A DNA stretch of 64,000 nucleotides, from assembly GCF_004363295.1 (NCBI RefSeq), contig NZ_SNYQ01000001.1, positions 372,001 through 436,000 on the forward strand, written 5' to 3'. Origin of the DNA: Mesocricetibacter intestinalis. GTDB taxonomy: Bacteria; Pseudomonadota; Gammaproteobacteria; Enterobacterales; Pasteurellaceae. Under the pieces are notes generated by a model. The model searched no databases. It saw only the letters and a program-made list of their open reading frames with translations, and had not been told where the DNA came from. Below, one piece after another: positions 1-8,894 of this stretch (the stretch's first letter is position 1; each line of letters starts with the position of its first letter). Both the position numbers and the translations under genes were made by a program.

Positions 1-795
1 TCTGTTGTCTAGATCGTTATTGGTATTGGAAACGATCTGTACCGCTTGTTTGCTCTGGTTGTATTTCGGATGAAGCTGAATGTAGATCAGCGCCATAATT
101 GTGCCCAGTACACCCAATGCGACTAAGTTGAAATCGGTGAAAGCGGCGATAACGAATCCGGCATAGAAGAACGGCATGAGGTGGCCTGCGCGCATCATAT
201 TAATCACCATGGCGTAACCCACAACGGCAATAAAGCCGCCGGCAATTTTCAGACCTGTAGTAACTACTTCAGGAATGGCATTCAGCATACTTTGAACCGT
301 ATCCGTACCGGCGGTAAGCGCTACCACTAAGGCCGGAATGGCAATACGCATAGCCTGTAAAATCAGTGCGCTGCAATGAATCCAGTCCAAGCGGTTAAGA
401 TTACCGTCTTGAATGGATTTATCTGCGGCATGTTGGAAACCGACGGTAATTGCGCGTACCACATAAGTGAGTACCTGACCCGCTGCGGCCAACGGAATGG
501 CGATGGCGATACCGGTAGAAATATCCTGCCCGCCCACAATCACCAGAATGGTGGAAACCACGGAAGCCAGAGCGGCATCCGGCGCTAAGGCGGCGCCGAT
601 ATTCATCCAGCCGAGGGCGAGTAATTCAAGGGCGCCCCCCACCTTAATCCCGGTGGTAATATCGCCTAATACCAGACCGATCAGCGTACAAGCCACCAAC
701 GGACGGTGAGTTTGGAATTCGTCAAGAATGGATCCCATCCCCGAAATACAGGCGATGAGAAAAACAAGGACAATCTGTAGCGTTGAAATTTCCAT
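1..795 (-). CDS. manY: PTS mannose-family transporter subunit IIC, ManY (3' end cut by window edge)
   Basis: This is the sugar-translocating IIC membrane subunit of the mannose-type phosphotransferase system. The reading frame is open from the ATG at 795 to the first base of the window, 265 codons. The last visible residues are NTNNDLDNR, and E. coli ManY (266 residues) ends in a similar Asn/Asp-rich tail, so the stop probably lies only a few bases outside. The start reads MEISTLQIVLVFLIACISGM, followed by hydrophobic segments and the conserved GGALELLALGWMNIGAALAPDA-type loop of the family. It lies 11 bp downstream of manX on the same strand, the normal manXYZ order; manZ should follow beyond the window. 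Identification is firm; the exact sugar range (mannose, glucose, glucosamine) is not visible. Confidence 0.93.
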   Translation of the reverse strand, partial: MEISTLQIVLVFLIACISGMGSILDEFQTHRPLVACTLIGLVLGDITTGIKVGGALELLALGWMNIGAALAPDAALASVVSTILVIVGGQDISTGIAIAIPLAAAGQVLTYVVRAITVGFQHAADKSIQDGNLNRLDWIHCSALILQAMRIAIPALVVALTAGTDTVQSMLNAIPEVVTTGLKIAGGFIAVVGYAMVINMMRAGHLMPFFYAGFVIAAFTDFNLVALGVLGTIMALIYIQLHPKYNQSKQAVQIVSNTNNDLDNR

Positions 796-806
796 AATAG
801 TTTCCC

Positions 807-1784
807 TTAGACTAAATTATTTTTCTGTAGTAAATCCATCATATATTGACGCGCATCATTGGATACTTTGCGAACATCAAGCTCAATGCCCATGGCGTCA
901 ATTGCCTTAAAGGCGGCAATATCCTGGTCATTTACGGATACCGCACTGGTAATCATCTGTTTTCCTTCTTTATAGGCCATGCCGCCGATATTGACGGAAG
1001 GCATGCTTACCCCGGCTTGCAGTAATGTCAGGACGTCGCTCGGATTGGTGAATAACAACATTACCCGTTCGCCGGCGTATTCCGGGTTGTTATACACGCG
1101 AATCATTTTATCCACCCCGACCACATGGGCGGTAACGCCGGGAGGCGCTACGCTTTTCAGCATTGTGGAACGAACGCTGTCTTTCGCCACATCGTCATTT
1201 ACCACGATAATACGGCTGACTTGGCTTTCTTTGGTCCAGCGCGTCGCCACCTGACCGTGGATCAAGCGGTCATCGATACGCGCCAGCCCGATCACCATGT
1301 TGCCTTCGGCATGGGGTTGCGCCGCCGCTGTTTGAGTTGCAGGTTGCGGACTCGGCGGGGTTTGTACGGGAGCGGCTTCGGCTTCCTGGTAGCGCAATGC
1401 GCGTACACCGCTGCGCCCGGTTTCCAGCGCGATAGCCGTGAGTTCTTGCAGTTCCGGCCCGTCATCACGCGCCATAAAGGTTTCCACCAGCATAGGTATA
1501 TTGACTCCGGCGATAACCTCCATATTCTCCTTACCTTCAGCGACCCGGTTTGCCGCATTAAAGGGACTGCCGCCCCAGGTATCGACCAAAAACAGCACCT
1601 GCTCGCATTGAGACAGCGGCCCGGACAGTTTTTCCTGATATTTGCTCATGATGGTTTCTGCGTTTTCACCGGGCACAAAATCAACGGTTGCAACGTTTTC
1701 CTGCTCACCGATAAGCATTTCCGTGGTTTTCAACAGCTGTTCCGCTGCTACGCCGTGGGTTGCGATGATAATGGCTATCGTCAT
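807..1784 (-). CDS. manX: PTS mannose-family EIIAB component ManX
   Basis: This is the cytoplasmic phosphotransfer subunit that takes phosphate from HPr and passes it to incoming sugar bound by ManYZ. The protein has 325 residues. The IIA domain (about 1-130) carries the phosphorylated His10 in IIIATHGVAAEQ. A Pro/Ala/Gln-rich linker (about 133-160) follows, then the IIB domain (about 163-325) with its active His176 in DDRLIHGQVATRW. I chose the ATG at 1784 because an AAGGAG sits just upstream and because the E. coli protein starts the same way; an in-frame start 39 bases earlier would add residues the family lacks. It is the first gene of the operon with manY, and a CRP-like site lies about 100 bp upstream. 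Confidence 0.96.
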   Translation of the reverse strand: MTIAIIIATHGVAAEQLLKTTEMLIGEQENVATVDFVPGENAETIMSKYQEKLSGPLSQCEQVLFLVDTWGGSPFNAANRVAEGKENMEVIAGVNIPMLVETFMARDDGPELQELTAIALETGRSGVRALRYQEAEAAPVQTPPSPQPATQTAAAQPHAEGNMVIGLARIDDRLIHGQVATRWTKESQVSRIIVVNDDVAKDSVRSTMLKSVAPPGVTAHVVGVDKMIRVYNNPEYAGERVMLLFTNPSDVLTLLQAGVSMPSVNIGGMAYKEGKQMITSAVSVNDQDIAAFKAIDAMGIELDVRKVSNDARQYMMDLLQKNNLV

Positions 1785-1878
1785 ACAGACTCCTTGCTCC
1801 TTATTTAAAAAATAGTGCGGCATTTTATCCCTAAAAGCCTCGGGATTGCACGGAAACGAAAATATATATTTTCAAAAT

Positions 1879-1894
1879 TTTGAAGCCGATCACA
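1879..1894 (-). promoter_or_regulatory. Candidate CRP binding site upstream of manX
   Basis: The sequence TTTGA-N6-TCACA matches the CRP consensus TGTGA-N6-TCACA at 9 of 10 positions, and the flanking A and T runs also fit the 22-bp consensus. A -10-like TAAAAT on the minus strand (1822-1827) would place the site centre near -71, a normal class I position. Catabolite control of a PTS operon is expected. The match is seen; the function is inferred. Confidence 0.6.
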
Positions 1895-1975
1895 TTTTCA
1901 TGAATTTTCATTGTCATTAGTGTAAAAACTCAAAGGGAAATCGAAAGCCGGCAGGGCGCATAGATATAAAATAGA

Positions 1976-2001
1976 TATAAAAACGGCGCCAATAGGCGCC
2001 G
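1976..2001 (-). terminator. Intrinsic terminator of the phnA-like gene
   Basis: On the minus strand a perfect stem CGGCGCC / GGCGCCG with a four-base loop is followed by TTTTTATAT. It lies just after the stop codon of the zinc-ribbon gene. Confidence 0.8.
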
Positions 2002-2019
2002 GAAGAATATATGGGGGGA

Positions 2020-2355
2020 TTAGGCTTTTTTCAGAAATTCGGATTTAAGTGAAAAACTCTGACCATCAATTTTGCAATCCACATCATGGTCGCCATCGGT
2101 TAAACGGATATTTTTCGCTTTAGTGCCTTTTTTTAATACGATTGAGGAGCCTTTTACCTTGAGATCCTTAATCAGGATCACCGAATCGCCGTCCTGCAAC
2201 GGATTGCCGTTACTATCCCGGATAATTTTTTCCTCATCCTGAGTTTTGCTTTCGTTTTCCGCCCATTCGTGCGCACAGTCGGGACAAACAAAATGAAGGC
2301 CGTCGTGATAAACATATTCGCCGTTACATTGCGGGCATTGTGGCATCTGTTCCAT
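2020..2355 (-). CDS. yjdM: PhnA/YjdM-family zinc-ribbon protein
   Basis: This is a small cytoplasmic protein of 111 residues. It has an N-terminal zinc ribbon with cysteine pairs at 7/10 and 24/27 (CPQC and CPDC). The PhnA domain follows, containing NGNPLQDGDSVILIKDLKVKG and ending KSEFLKKA, very close to E. coli YjdM. Despite the old name it is not thought to act in phosphonate degradation; its biochemical role is unclear. The start at 2355 has AAGGAAAAAGC directly upstream, and a TATACT -10-like element lies further up. The frame stays open to 2466 and would add a signal-peptide-like stretch, but that part overlaps the promoter-like sequence and is absent from the family. It is a single gene with its own terminator. 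Confidence 0.9.
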   Translation of the reverse strand: MEQMPQCPQCNGEYVYHDGLHFVCPDCAHEWAENESKTQDEEKIIRDSNGNPLQDGDSVILIKDLKVKGSSIVLKKGTKAKNIRLTDGDHDVDCKIDGQSFSLKSEFLKKA

Positions 2356-2516
2356 GCTTTTTCCTTGTGTTGAAATGATAAATTCGGGTAAGGGATAAAC
2401 GGGCGCAGCCCGAACCGAAAGGGGAGTATAGCAGAAAAAAAGCGCCGCCAAAATCGCTGTTTTCATCGCCGGATCCCTGTCCGGCGGTGAAAAAGGGGGA
2501 AAAAGAGCGGTTGTTT

Positions 2517-3842
2517 TCAGGCGGCTTTTTTTACTTCCGTTTCATTCGGGCCGACCTTATCCTGCGGCAGAATCAGATTAAGAATTAATGCCAGCAAAGA
2601 ACCTAGGGTAATACCGGAACCCAACACTTCTTTAACGAAATGAGGCAGTTTATCTAACAGTTCGGGACGTGTGGTTACCGCCAAACCGCAACCGACGGAA
2701 ATAGCGATAATCAGCCCGTTACGTTTACTGCGCTCAATATTATCCAGCATCTGAATACCGGCGGCGATAATCATGGCGAACATCATTAATCCGGCGCCGC
2801 CCAGTACCGGCAGCGGAATGGAAACGATTAAGGCGCCGAATACGGGGAACAACCCGGCTAAAACCAGTAATACGCCGGTTAAGGAAACCACATAGCGACT
2901 GGCGACACCTGTTAAGGAAATTACGCCGATATTTTGCGAGAAGGAGGAAAAAGGCGTGGTGGACATCAGAGCGGCCAGAGCGGAGCCCAAGCCGTCGCAC
3001 AGTACGCCGCCGCGCAGGTGCTTTCCGCTGATTTCCGTTTTAGTCGCATTGCCCAGAGCTAGAAAGTTACCGCTGGATTCAACGATAGTAACCAGATAGG
3101 CAATAGACATACCGATAATACCGGATAAGGGAAATTCCAGACCGAAATGCAGCGGTTGGGGAACGGCAAACAGCTGCGCATTATGTACGCCCTCAAAATT
3201 TACCCAACCCAGCAGCAAACAGGCGATATAGCCCGCCATCATTCCGATGACGATGGCTGCGGCGGAAAATATTCCCTTACCCCATTGCACCAGGGCGATA
3301 ACTATTACCAGTACAAAGGTCGCCATCAGCAGATTATTCGGATCCGCATATTGGGGATCGTTACGCTGACCGCCGGCAAACCAATCTACCGCAACGGGAA
3401 TCAGGCTCAACCCGATCATCATCACCACCGTACCCGTTACCACCGGCGGAAAGAGTTTACGGATATAAGGCATAAAAAAGCTGCCGATAATCATCACCAG
3501 CGAGCCGACTAAGGAGGCGCCGAGAATCCCGGCGGCGCCGCTTTCGCTGAAACCTATAGCCAGCGCCGCGGCCACAAAGGTAAAGCTGGTACCCATTACG
3601 CTGGGCAGCCGAATGCCGATGGGGCCAAGACCGCGGCATTGAATAATGGTTACCACGCCGGAAATCAATAATGCCGCATTCACCAAGGTAATGGTATCGG
3701 GGGTGGGAAGTTTTAACACATTACCAATTACCAATGGCACGGCGATAATTCCGCCCAGTGCGGCGAGTAAATGCTGTGCCGCCAATAGCAGGCTTAGGGC
3801 GAAGGGAGGTTTGTCCTCAACGGAATAAAGCAGGTTGTTCAT
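2517..3842 (-). CDS. NCS2-family purine (xanthine/urate-type) permease
   Basis: This is a 441-residue inner-membrane proton symporter of the nucleobase NCS2 family with about 14 hydrophobic segments. Visible signatures are AAQHLLAALGG in segment 1 (the functional His of the family), VTIVESSGNF in segment 8 (key Glu) and FSSFSQNIGVISLTGVASRYV in segment 10. The sequence is closer to XanQ/UacT-type purine permeases than to the uracil permease UraA, notably in the TGVASRY block. A PurR-like box overlapping the promoter region also argues for a purine substrate. Xanthine, urate or hypoxanthine cannot be told apart from sequence alone. The gene is transcribed alone; it lies 161 bp upstream of the yjdM start on the same strand. 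Confidence 0.85.
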   Translation of the reverse strand: MNNLLYSVEDKPPFALSLLLAAQHLLAALGGIIAVPLVIGNVLKLPTPDTITLVNAALLISGVVTIIQCRGLGPIGIRLPSVMGTSFTFVAAALAIGFSESGAAGILGASLVGSLVMIIGSFFMPYIRKLFPPVVTGTVVMMIGLSLIPVAVDWFAGGQRNDPQYADPNNLLMATFVLVIVIALVQWGKGIFSAAAIVIGMMAGYIACLLLGWVNFEGVHNAQLFAVPQPLHFGLEFPLSGIIGMSIAYLVTIVESSGNFLALGNATKTEISGKHLRGGVLCDGLGSALAALMSTTPFSSFSQNIGVISLTGVASRYVVSLTGVLLVLAGLFPVFGALIVSIPLPVLGGAGLMMFAMIIAAGIQMLDNIERSKRNGLIIAISVGCGLAVTTRPELLDKLPHFVKEVLGSGITLGSLLALILNLILPQDKVGPNETEVKKAA

Positions 3843-3895
3843 AAAGGCTCCGAAGCTGAAAAAACGGGCGCATATTATACTGTACTCCCTTTAAA

Positions 3896-3911
3896 AGGAA
3901 AACGATTGCTT
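3896..3911 (-). promoter_or_regulatory. Candidate PurR operator of the purine permease
   Basis: AGGAAAACGATTGCTT fits the PurR consensus ANGCAANCGNTTNCNT at 11 of its 12 fixed positions, including the central CG. It lies just upstream of a perfect minus-strand -10 (TATAAT, 3872-3877 region), where the -35 region should be. Repression by PurR with hypoxanthine or guanine would suit a purine transporter. No purR gene is in the window. Confidence 0.6.
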
Positions 3912-4055
3912 ATGCCGTTAGCTAATAAAATCGGCAAATCAAGGTATTTAGGGAAAATTGGGAAAAAGCTTAAACCCAGGTTCTATGCCATAGAACTTAT
4001 TTAAAATAAGAAACGGATAATTGCGCAGAAAATAATCCGTAGGAGGGCGAATTTA

Positions 4056-4361
4056 TTGCTATTTTGCCCCTTTTATTGTTTCTTTAAAAGCCGAAAAGCC
4101 GAAAAGCCGAAAAGCCGAAAAGCCGAAAAGCCGAAAAGCCGAAAAGCCGAAAAGCCGAAAAGCCGAAAAGCCGAAAAGCTCAAAGGCCCGGAATTATCCC
4201 TAAAGTGCGGTTGTTTTCGGCAGCGTTTTTTTACATTGCGGCGCTACCAGTACGCCTCCTATTCTTGGCGGAAAATCAGCGGTTTTCCCGCAGAGATTGC
4301 AGCACCCGCTTTAATTTTTTTTCCGGCGCGGCGCTTAGGCTCAGGGTTTCGCCGCTTTTAG
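4056..4361 (+). CDS. Possible phase-variable small ORF containing the octanucleotide repeat (speculative)
   Basis: A TTG at 4056 lies 9 bases after a perfect Shine-Dalgarno AGGAGG (4041-4046). The frame reads MLFCPFYCFF and then a repetitive KSRKAEKP segment coded by the (AAAAGCCG)n tract, and runs on antisense into the 3' end of rluC (101 residues in all). Because the unit is 8 bases, loss or gain of a unit shifts the downstream frame. One alternative frame stops soon after the repeat (ending ARNYP), the other runs further. The repeat itself contains no stop in any frame. I know no homolog, and overlap with rluC argues against a real protein. Confidence 0.2.
   Translation: MLFCPFYCFFKSRKAEKPKSRKAEKPKSRKAEKPKSRKAEKLKGPELSLKCGCFRQRFFTLRRYQYASYSWRKISGFPAEIAAPALIFFPARRLGSGFRRF
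4086..4173. repeat. Octanucleotide tandem repeat (AAAAGCCG) x 11
   Basis: Eleven perfect head-to-tail copies of AAAAGCCG are followed by one imperfect copy (AAAAGCTC, 4174-4181). Pasteurellaceae often use simple repeats as phase-variation switches, most often tetranucleotides. The tract lies 175 bp upstream of the PurR box of the permease and 103 bp past the rluC stop, so it could alter either spacing or a reading frame. Confidence 0.97.
4203..4211 (+). repeat. DNA uptake signal sequence (representative copy)
   Basis: This is a perfect AAGTGCGGT followed by the T-rich stretch typical of the extended uptake site. Other perfect copies, either strand, start at 10085, 18338, 19435, 20529, 21587, 22706, 23851, 24389, 28291, 35940, 37527, 38417, 39493, 39541, 45817, 45881, 50160, 50215, 50984, 56602 and 58438. 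Confidence 0.95.
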
Positions 4362-5238
4362 GGTGATTGAAACGAATGGAAAAAGCATGCAGGAATAAGC
4401 GATCCAGACCTATGGCACGCATAGCCTGATCGAAATCCTTATCGCCGTATTTATCGTCGAGGGCAATAGGATGCCCCGCATATTGGGTATGTACGCGGAT
4501 CTGGTGGGTACGTCCGGTTACCGGCGAAGCTTTAATCAGGGTCGCGTTTGCATAGCGCTCCTCTATGCTGAAATGGGTTTCCGAAGGTTTTCCCTGCTCA
4601 TTTACCCTCACAATACGTTCGCCCCCGGCAAGCTCATTTTTCAGTAGCGGCGCCTGTACCAGTTTGCAGTGGGATTGCCATTGTCCGCGTACCAATGCCA
4701 GATAATCCTTCTGAACCTGTTTCAGGCGCAGTTGTTCGTGCAGATTGCGTAAAGCGGAGCGTTTTTTGGCGACCAACAGAATACCGGAAGTGTCGCGATC
4801 GAGGCGGTGTACCAGTTCCAGAAAACGGGCTTCCGGGCGCAATACGCGCAAGGCCTCAATTACTCCGAAACTTAATCCGCTGCCGCCGTGTACCGCCAGG
4901 CCGGAAGGCTTGTTTAGCACCAGCAGGCAATCGTCTTCGAAAATAATCTGTTGCTCTAAGGCGGCGATTTTATTCAGTTTCGGGGAAATCTGCGCCTGTG
5001 CTTTTTCCGCTACCCGTACCGGCGGCACGCGCACATTGTCTCCGGGTTGTAATTTATATTCCGGTTTTACCCGCCCTTTATTCACCCTGACTTCGCCTTT
5101 ACGCAGGATACGGTAAACCAGGCTTTTGGGTACGCCTTTGAGTCTGGCGCAGAGATAGTTATCAATCCGCTGACCGCTTTCGTCTGCGCTAACGGTCAGT
5201 ATTTGTACGCTTGGATTAATGGTTTTTTCGCTTGTCAT
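4276..5238 (-). CDS. rluC: 23S rRNA pseudouridine synthase RluC
   Basis: The enzyme converts uridines 955, 2504 and 2580 (E. coli numbering) of 23S rRNA to pseudouridine. The protein has 320 residues. An N-terminal S4 RNA-binding domain (about 20-80, RIDNYLCARLKGVPKSLVYR) is followed by the RluA-type catalytic domain. The catalytic Asp147 lies in HRLDRDTSG, and the RTHQIRVH motif of the family is near residue 240. The ATG at 5238 gives the usual family length. It is divergent from rne, the same arrangement as in enteric bacteria. Confidence 0.96.
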   Translation of the reverse strand: MTSEKTINPSVQILTVSADESGQRIDNYLCARLKGVPKSLVYRILRKGEVRVNKGRVKPEYKLQPGDNVRVPPVRVAEKAQAQISPKLNKIAALEQQIIFEDDCLLVLNKPSGLAVHGGSGLSFGVIEALRVLRPEARFLELVHRLDRDTSGILLVAKKRSALRNLHEQLRLKQVQKDYLALVRGQWQSHCKLVQAPLLKNELAGGERIVRVNEQGKPSETHFSIEERYANATLIKASPVTGRTHQIRVHTQYAGHPIALDDKYGDKDFDQAMRAIGLDRLFLHAFSIRFNHPKSGETLSLSAAPEKKLKRVLQSLRENR

Positions 5239-5714
5239 GGAATCGCCGTCCTAAGTAAAATCGGGCCGAATCATAACATATCCGCCACGGGATTTAAATG
5301 CTGAAATGCCTTGCCAAAAAATGCCTGGCGGTAGATAATAGAGCGTATTTTTGTGCCTGCAAACAGCATAAAAATTGATTTTCAACCCCAATATCCGAGA
5401 TTAATGCGGCGCACGGCATAAGACATTAATTATATTGAGGTTTTGTGATTAAAAATAACGGCTTCTTGCAAAATGAATCTGAACCAGCCAATTTTGTTTT
5501 AGCTATTCGAATTTTCTTGGGAAGGATAGCTAGCGCAGTCAATGCACCCAGCCGTTGACAGTCGGGAAGACGGACATTCGGCGACAGACACGAGGTCGAT
5601 TGCGAAGTATTAGCGGAAAGCTGTGCCATGGGCGGAAAACGCTCGGGCATACTCTCCAAAGTGCAGTTGTTTTTAATCGGATTTTTATAAAAATAACCAG
5701 AGAAATTTTTACAA
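5239..5714 (+). promoter_or_regulatory. Long rne leader / rluC-rne intergenic region
   Basis: The 476 bp between the divergent rluC and rne genes contain no convincing gene. The part from about 5515 to 5660 is richer in G and C than its surroundings and full of short complementary segments, for example GGGCGGAAAACGCTC near 5629. Enteric rne mRNAs carry a structured leader of several hundred bases by which RNase E cuts its own message, so a similar autoregulatory leader is likely. A degenerate uptake sequence (AAGTGCAGT) is near 5660. The short minus-strand frame 5426-5659 looks like chance. Confidence 0.55.
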
Positions 5715-8700
5715 ATGAAAAGAATGCTAATTAATGCGACTCAGAAAGAAGAGTTGCGTGTCGCGCTGGTAGATGGCCAGCGTCTTTTTGATTTAGATAT
5801 AGAAAATCCGGGGCATGAACAGAAAAAGGCGAATATTTACAAGGGTAAAATTACCCGTGTAGAGCCTAGTCTTGAAGCGGCATTTGTTGATTATGGTGCG
5901 GAACGTCATGGCTTCCTGCCGTTGAAAGAAATTGCCCGCGAGTATTTCCCCGCCGATTACGTTTATCAGGGCCGTCCGAATATTCGCGATATTATCCGCG
6001 AAGGGCAGGAAGTGATTGTTCAGGTTAATAAGGAAGAGCGCGGTAATAAAGGCGCCGCCTTAACCACTTTTGTTTCGCTGGCGGGCAGCTATCTGGTGAT
6101 TATGCCGAATAATCCGCGTGCCGGCGGTATTTCCCGTCGCATTGAAGGGGACGAACGTTTGGAGCTGAAAGATGCTCTGAGTTCGCTGGAAGTACCGGAA
6201 GGTGTAGGGTTAATCGTACGTACTGCCGGGGTGGGTAAGTCGCCGGAAGAATTACAATGGGATCTGAAGGTTCTGCTACACCATTGGGAAGCGATTAAAA
6301 GTGCTTCGGAAAGCCGTCCGGCGCCGTTCCTGATCCATCAGGAAAGCGATGTTATTGTTCGTGCTATCCGTGATTATTTGCGCCGCGATATCGGCGAAAT
6401 CCTGATCGACAGCCCTAAGGTTTTTGAAAAAGCAAAAGCCCATATTAAATTGGTTCGTCCGGATTTCTTAAATCGCATTAAACTCTATCAGGGCGAAGTG
6501 CCGTTATTCAGCCATTATCAAATTGAATCTCAAATCGAATCCGCTTTTCAGCGCGAAGTTCGTTTGCCTTCCGGCGGTTCCATTGTTATTGATGTTACCG
6601 AAGCCTTGACGGCCATAGATATTAACTCCGCCCGTTCCACTCGCGGCGGCGACATTGAAGAAACCGCACTGAATACCAATTTGGAAGCGGCGGACGAAAT
6701 CGCCCGTCAGCTGCGCTTGCGCGACCTCGGCGGGCTTATTGTTATCGACTTTATCGATATGACGCCGGTTCGCCATCAACGTGAAGTGGAAAACCGCATG
6801 CGTGATGCCGTGCGCCAAGATCGTGCCCGAATTCAGATCAGCCGGATTTCCCGTTTCGGTTTGTTGGAAATGTCCCGCCAGCGTTTAAGCCCTTCTTTAG
6901 GCGAGTCTTCTCATCATGTATGTCCGCGCTGCCAGGGTACCGGTAAGGTGCGTGATAACGAATCCCTATCCCTGTCTATTTTGCGTTTGTTGGAAGAAGA
7001 AGCGATTAAAGAAAATACCAAACAGGTGCATACTTTAGTACCGGTGAAAATCGCCACTTATTTACTGAATGAAAAACGTAAAACCATTCGTGATATTGAA
7101 AAACGGCATAACGTGGATATTCTGGTGGTGCCGAACGAAGCTATGGAAACTCCGCATTTCAGCGTATTCCGCGTACGTGATGGCGAAGAAAGCAATGTAC
7201 TGAGTTATAACCTGGCTAAGTTACACGAAGAACAGGAAGATACCTTTGTCGCAGAGGAATCTTTGGTTTCGCGTAATATTGAAACAGCGGCGGTTACCAG
7301 TGAAAACGTTCTTGAAAGTGCGGCGCTTTCCATGACTATTTCCGAGCCGGCGCCAACTGTCGAGCGCAAAGAAAAATCGGAGCCTTCATTATTTTCTCGC
7401 CTGATGGCAGCAATAAAATCGTTGTTCAGCGCAGCACCGGAAGAAGAGAAAAAACCAGTGGCGGTATCCGCCGGCCGAAATAATCGACGTAATAATCAGG
7501 AACGTCGTAATAATCGCCGTAGCCGTAATGAGCGGGCGAATAAGAACGGTTCGGAAGAACGGGAAAATACGCTGTCGACGGAAAGAACGGAACGTAGTCA
7601 ACAGCGTGGCGAGCGTAACAACGAGCGCAATAACGAGCGGAATAATAAACGCAACAGCCGTAAAAATCTTCAAGAGGAAATGCTGCCGAATGAAAATACG
7701 CAGCAAAGAAGCGGAGAACGCGATAATCTGCAGGCGGACGAGGAAAAATCCGTACAGGTTCAGCAACGTCGTCAGCGCAGAGAACTGCGTAAAAAAGTAC
7801 GCGTCGGTGATGAAACGACAGAAAAACCAAGTATGCCGAATCCGCCTCATGAAGTGAATGAAACCGCATTGGCTCTACAGGAAGTACAGACTCTTCCGAT
7901 TCCGTCGGATACGGATAATATTCCGGCAATTACCGAAAAAGCAACGGAGCATAAAGGCGATAGCAACGATAATCAGGAAGGGCGTAGCGAACGTCAGGAT
8001 AACCGCCGTCGTTTACCGCGTCATTTACGTGTGAGTAACCAGCGCCGTCGTCGTCAGCAAGACAGCCAGGTTTCACCGATGCCGCTATTTATGGCGGTAG
8101 CATCGCCGGAACTGGCCAGTGGAAAAGTCTGGATTGAAGCCGCCGCCTTTGCCAAACCGAAGGAAACCCCTTTCCTATCGGTAGATCAGCTGCTGGAACA
8201 GCAGGATAAGGCGCCGGAAGCGAATAATGCCGTGGAAAATGCTGCGGTAACCATTCCGGCCACGAATCTGATTCTGAATAAAAACGAAGCAAACGTGCAG
8301 CCTTTAGCCGGCTTCTTAACTCAACCGGCCAATGAGTCCGTAGAGAAGAAAGTTCAGGAATCCTTGCAGCGCCTGCAACAGTCGGAAACGATGGAAGAAA
8401 TGAGTGCGGAAACTGCAGTGGAAAGCGCTGTAGCGGCAAGCGAGAAGCGAGAGGAAGAACGGAACGAAATCTGTGAGCAGTCGTACACAGCAACAGCACC
8501 TGTAGCCGAAGCGGCAGCGGAAAAATCGGAACTCAGGGAATCCGCTTATCGTTTCGAAGGACAGCTAGGCACTATTTCCGCGGTAGTCCATACCAAAGCG
8601 GAGATGACGCAGGCACAGGCGTCGGCATTGACGGCTGAACCTTGTGAAATTGTGGTTTGGCAGGAAAGTCGTTATTACTTCCATGGTAAGGGTTCGGCAG

Positions 8701-8759
8701 GACATCACAGCGCATCAAGCCATGTGTATGCAGAACCGACCCGGGCGCAAGTCGAGTAA
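5715..8759 (+). CDS. rne: Ribonuclease E
   Basis: This is the essential single-strand endoribonuclease that starts mRNA decay and processes rRNA and tRNA, and scaffolds the degradosome at the inner membrane. The 1014-residue protein begins [21 protein letters not shown] as in E. coli. The S1 domain lies at about 35-125. The catalytic aspartates are at about 302 (TAIDINSA) and 345 (VIDFIDM), and the zinc-link CPRC is at about 403-406. The C-terminal half is low-complexity, with an Arg/Asn-rich RNA-binding stretch at about 590-680 that includes a short NNER repeat. A conserved block [18 protein letters not shown] follows near residue 790, and the end is acidic and repetitive. The scaffold half is shorter than in E. 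coli (1061 residues in total). Confidence 0.98.
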   Translation: MKRMLINATQKEELRVALVDGQRLFDLDIENPGHEQKKANIYKGKITRVEPSLEAAFVDYGAERHGFLPLKEIAREYFPADYVYQGRPNIRDIIREGQEVIVQVNKEERGNKGAALTTFVSLAGSYLVIMPNNPRAGGISRRIEGDERLELKDALSSLEVPEGVGLIVRTAGVGKSPEELQWDLKVLLHHWEAIKSASESRPAPFLIHQESDVIVRAIRDYLRRDIGEILIDSPKVFEKAKAHIKLVRPDFLNRIKLYQGEVPLFSHYQIESQIESAFQREVRLPSGGSIVIDVTEALTAIDINSARSTRGGDIEETALNTNLEAADEIARQLRLRDLGGLIVIDFIDMTPVRHQREVENRMRDAVRQDRARIQISRISRFGLLEMSRQRLSPSLGESSHHVCPRCQGTGKVRDNESLSLSILRLLEEEAIKENTKQVHTLVPVKIATYLLNEKRKTIRDIEKRHNVDILVVPNEAMETPHFSVFRVRDGEESNVLSYNLAKLHEEQEDTFVAEESLVSRNIETAAVTSENVLESAALSMTISEPAPTVERKEKSEPSLFSRLMAAIKSLFSAAPEEEKKPVAVSAGRNNRRNNQERRNNRRSRNERANKNGSEERENTLSTERTERSQQRGERNNERNNERNNKRNSRKNLQEEMLPNENTQQRSGERDNLQADEEKSVQVQQRRQRRELRKKVRVGDETTEKPSMPNPPHEVNETALALQEVQTLPIPSDTDNIPAITEKATEHKGDSNDNQEGRSERQDNRRRLPRHLRVSNQRRRRQQDSQVSPMPLFMAVASPELASGKVWIEAAAFAKPKETPFLSVDQLLEQQDKAPEANNAVENAAVTIPATNLILNKNEANVQPLAGFLTQPANESVEKKVQESLQRLQQSETMEEMSAETAVESAVAASEKREEERNEICEQSYTATAPVAEAAAEKSELRESAYRFEGQLGTISAVVHTKAEMTQAQASALTAEPCEIVVWQESRYYFHGKGSAGHHSASSHVYAEPTRAQVE

Positions 8760-8838
8760 AGCCGAGTAAAGTCGAGTAGTATTATTTCGCCCCTAAGGGG
8801 GCGATAATAAGACCGCTGCAGCGGCTTGCGGAAAATAA

Positions 8839-8880
8839 AAAATCCGCCGTTTGAAGGTATCGAACGGCGGATTTTCTTTT
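8839..8880. terminator. Bidirectional terminator between rne and mrp
   Basis: A perfect 13-bp stem (8839-8851 with 8863-8875) has AAAA on one side and TTTT on the other, so it can end both converging transcripts. A smaller hairpin, CGCCCC TAA GGGGGCG, lies before it near 8789-8804. Confidence 0.88.
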
Positions 8881-8894
8881 TCCTGTTTCAGCGC

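Larger units (their letters stand above)
3843..4275. other. 433-bp intergenic region between the purine permease and rluC
   Basis: The region holds the permease promoter with its PurR-like box, two back-to-back palindromes (3980-3996, GTTCTAT-GCC-ATAGAAC; 3996-4010, CTTATTT-A-AAATAAG), a perfect AGGAGG at 4041-4046, an 11-copy octanucleotide repeat and one uptake signal sequence (4203-4211). No conserved gene is recognisable. The palindromes look operator-like but I cannot assign a regulator. Confidence 0.6.

Noticed and set aside
2356-2466. N-terminal extension of the PhnA-like gene that looks like a signal peptide
   Set aside because: The added residues overlap a promoter-like TATACT, the family is cytoplasmic, and a good ribosome site precedes the internal ATG at 2355.
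4086-4181. CRISPR-like array
   Set aside because: The 8-bp units are contiguous with no spacers; it is a simple tandem repeat.
5426-5659. 77-codon minus-strand frame in the rne leader
   Set aside because: Low-complexity content, no ribosome site and position within an expected leader; probably chance.
7389-7929. Long minus-strand frames opposite the Arg/Asn-rich part of rne
   Set aside because: They are antisense shadows of biased codon use in the low-complexity tail.
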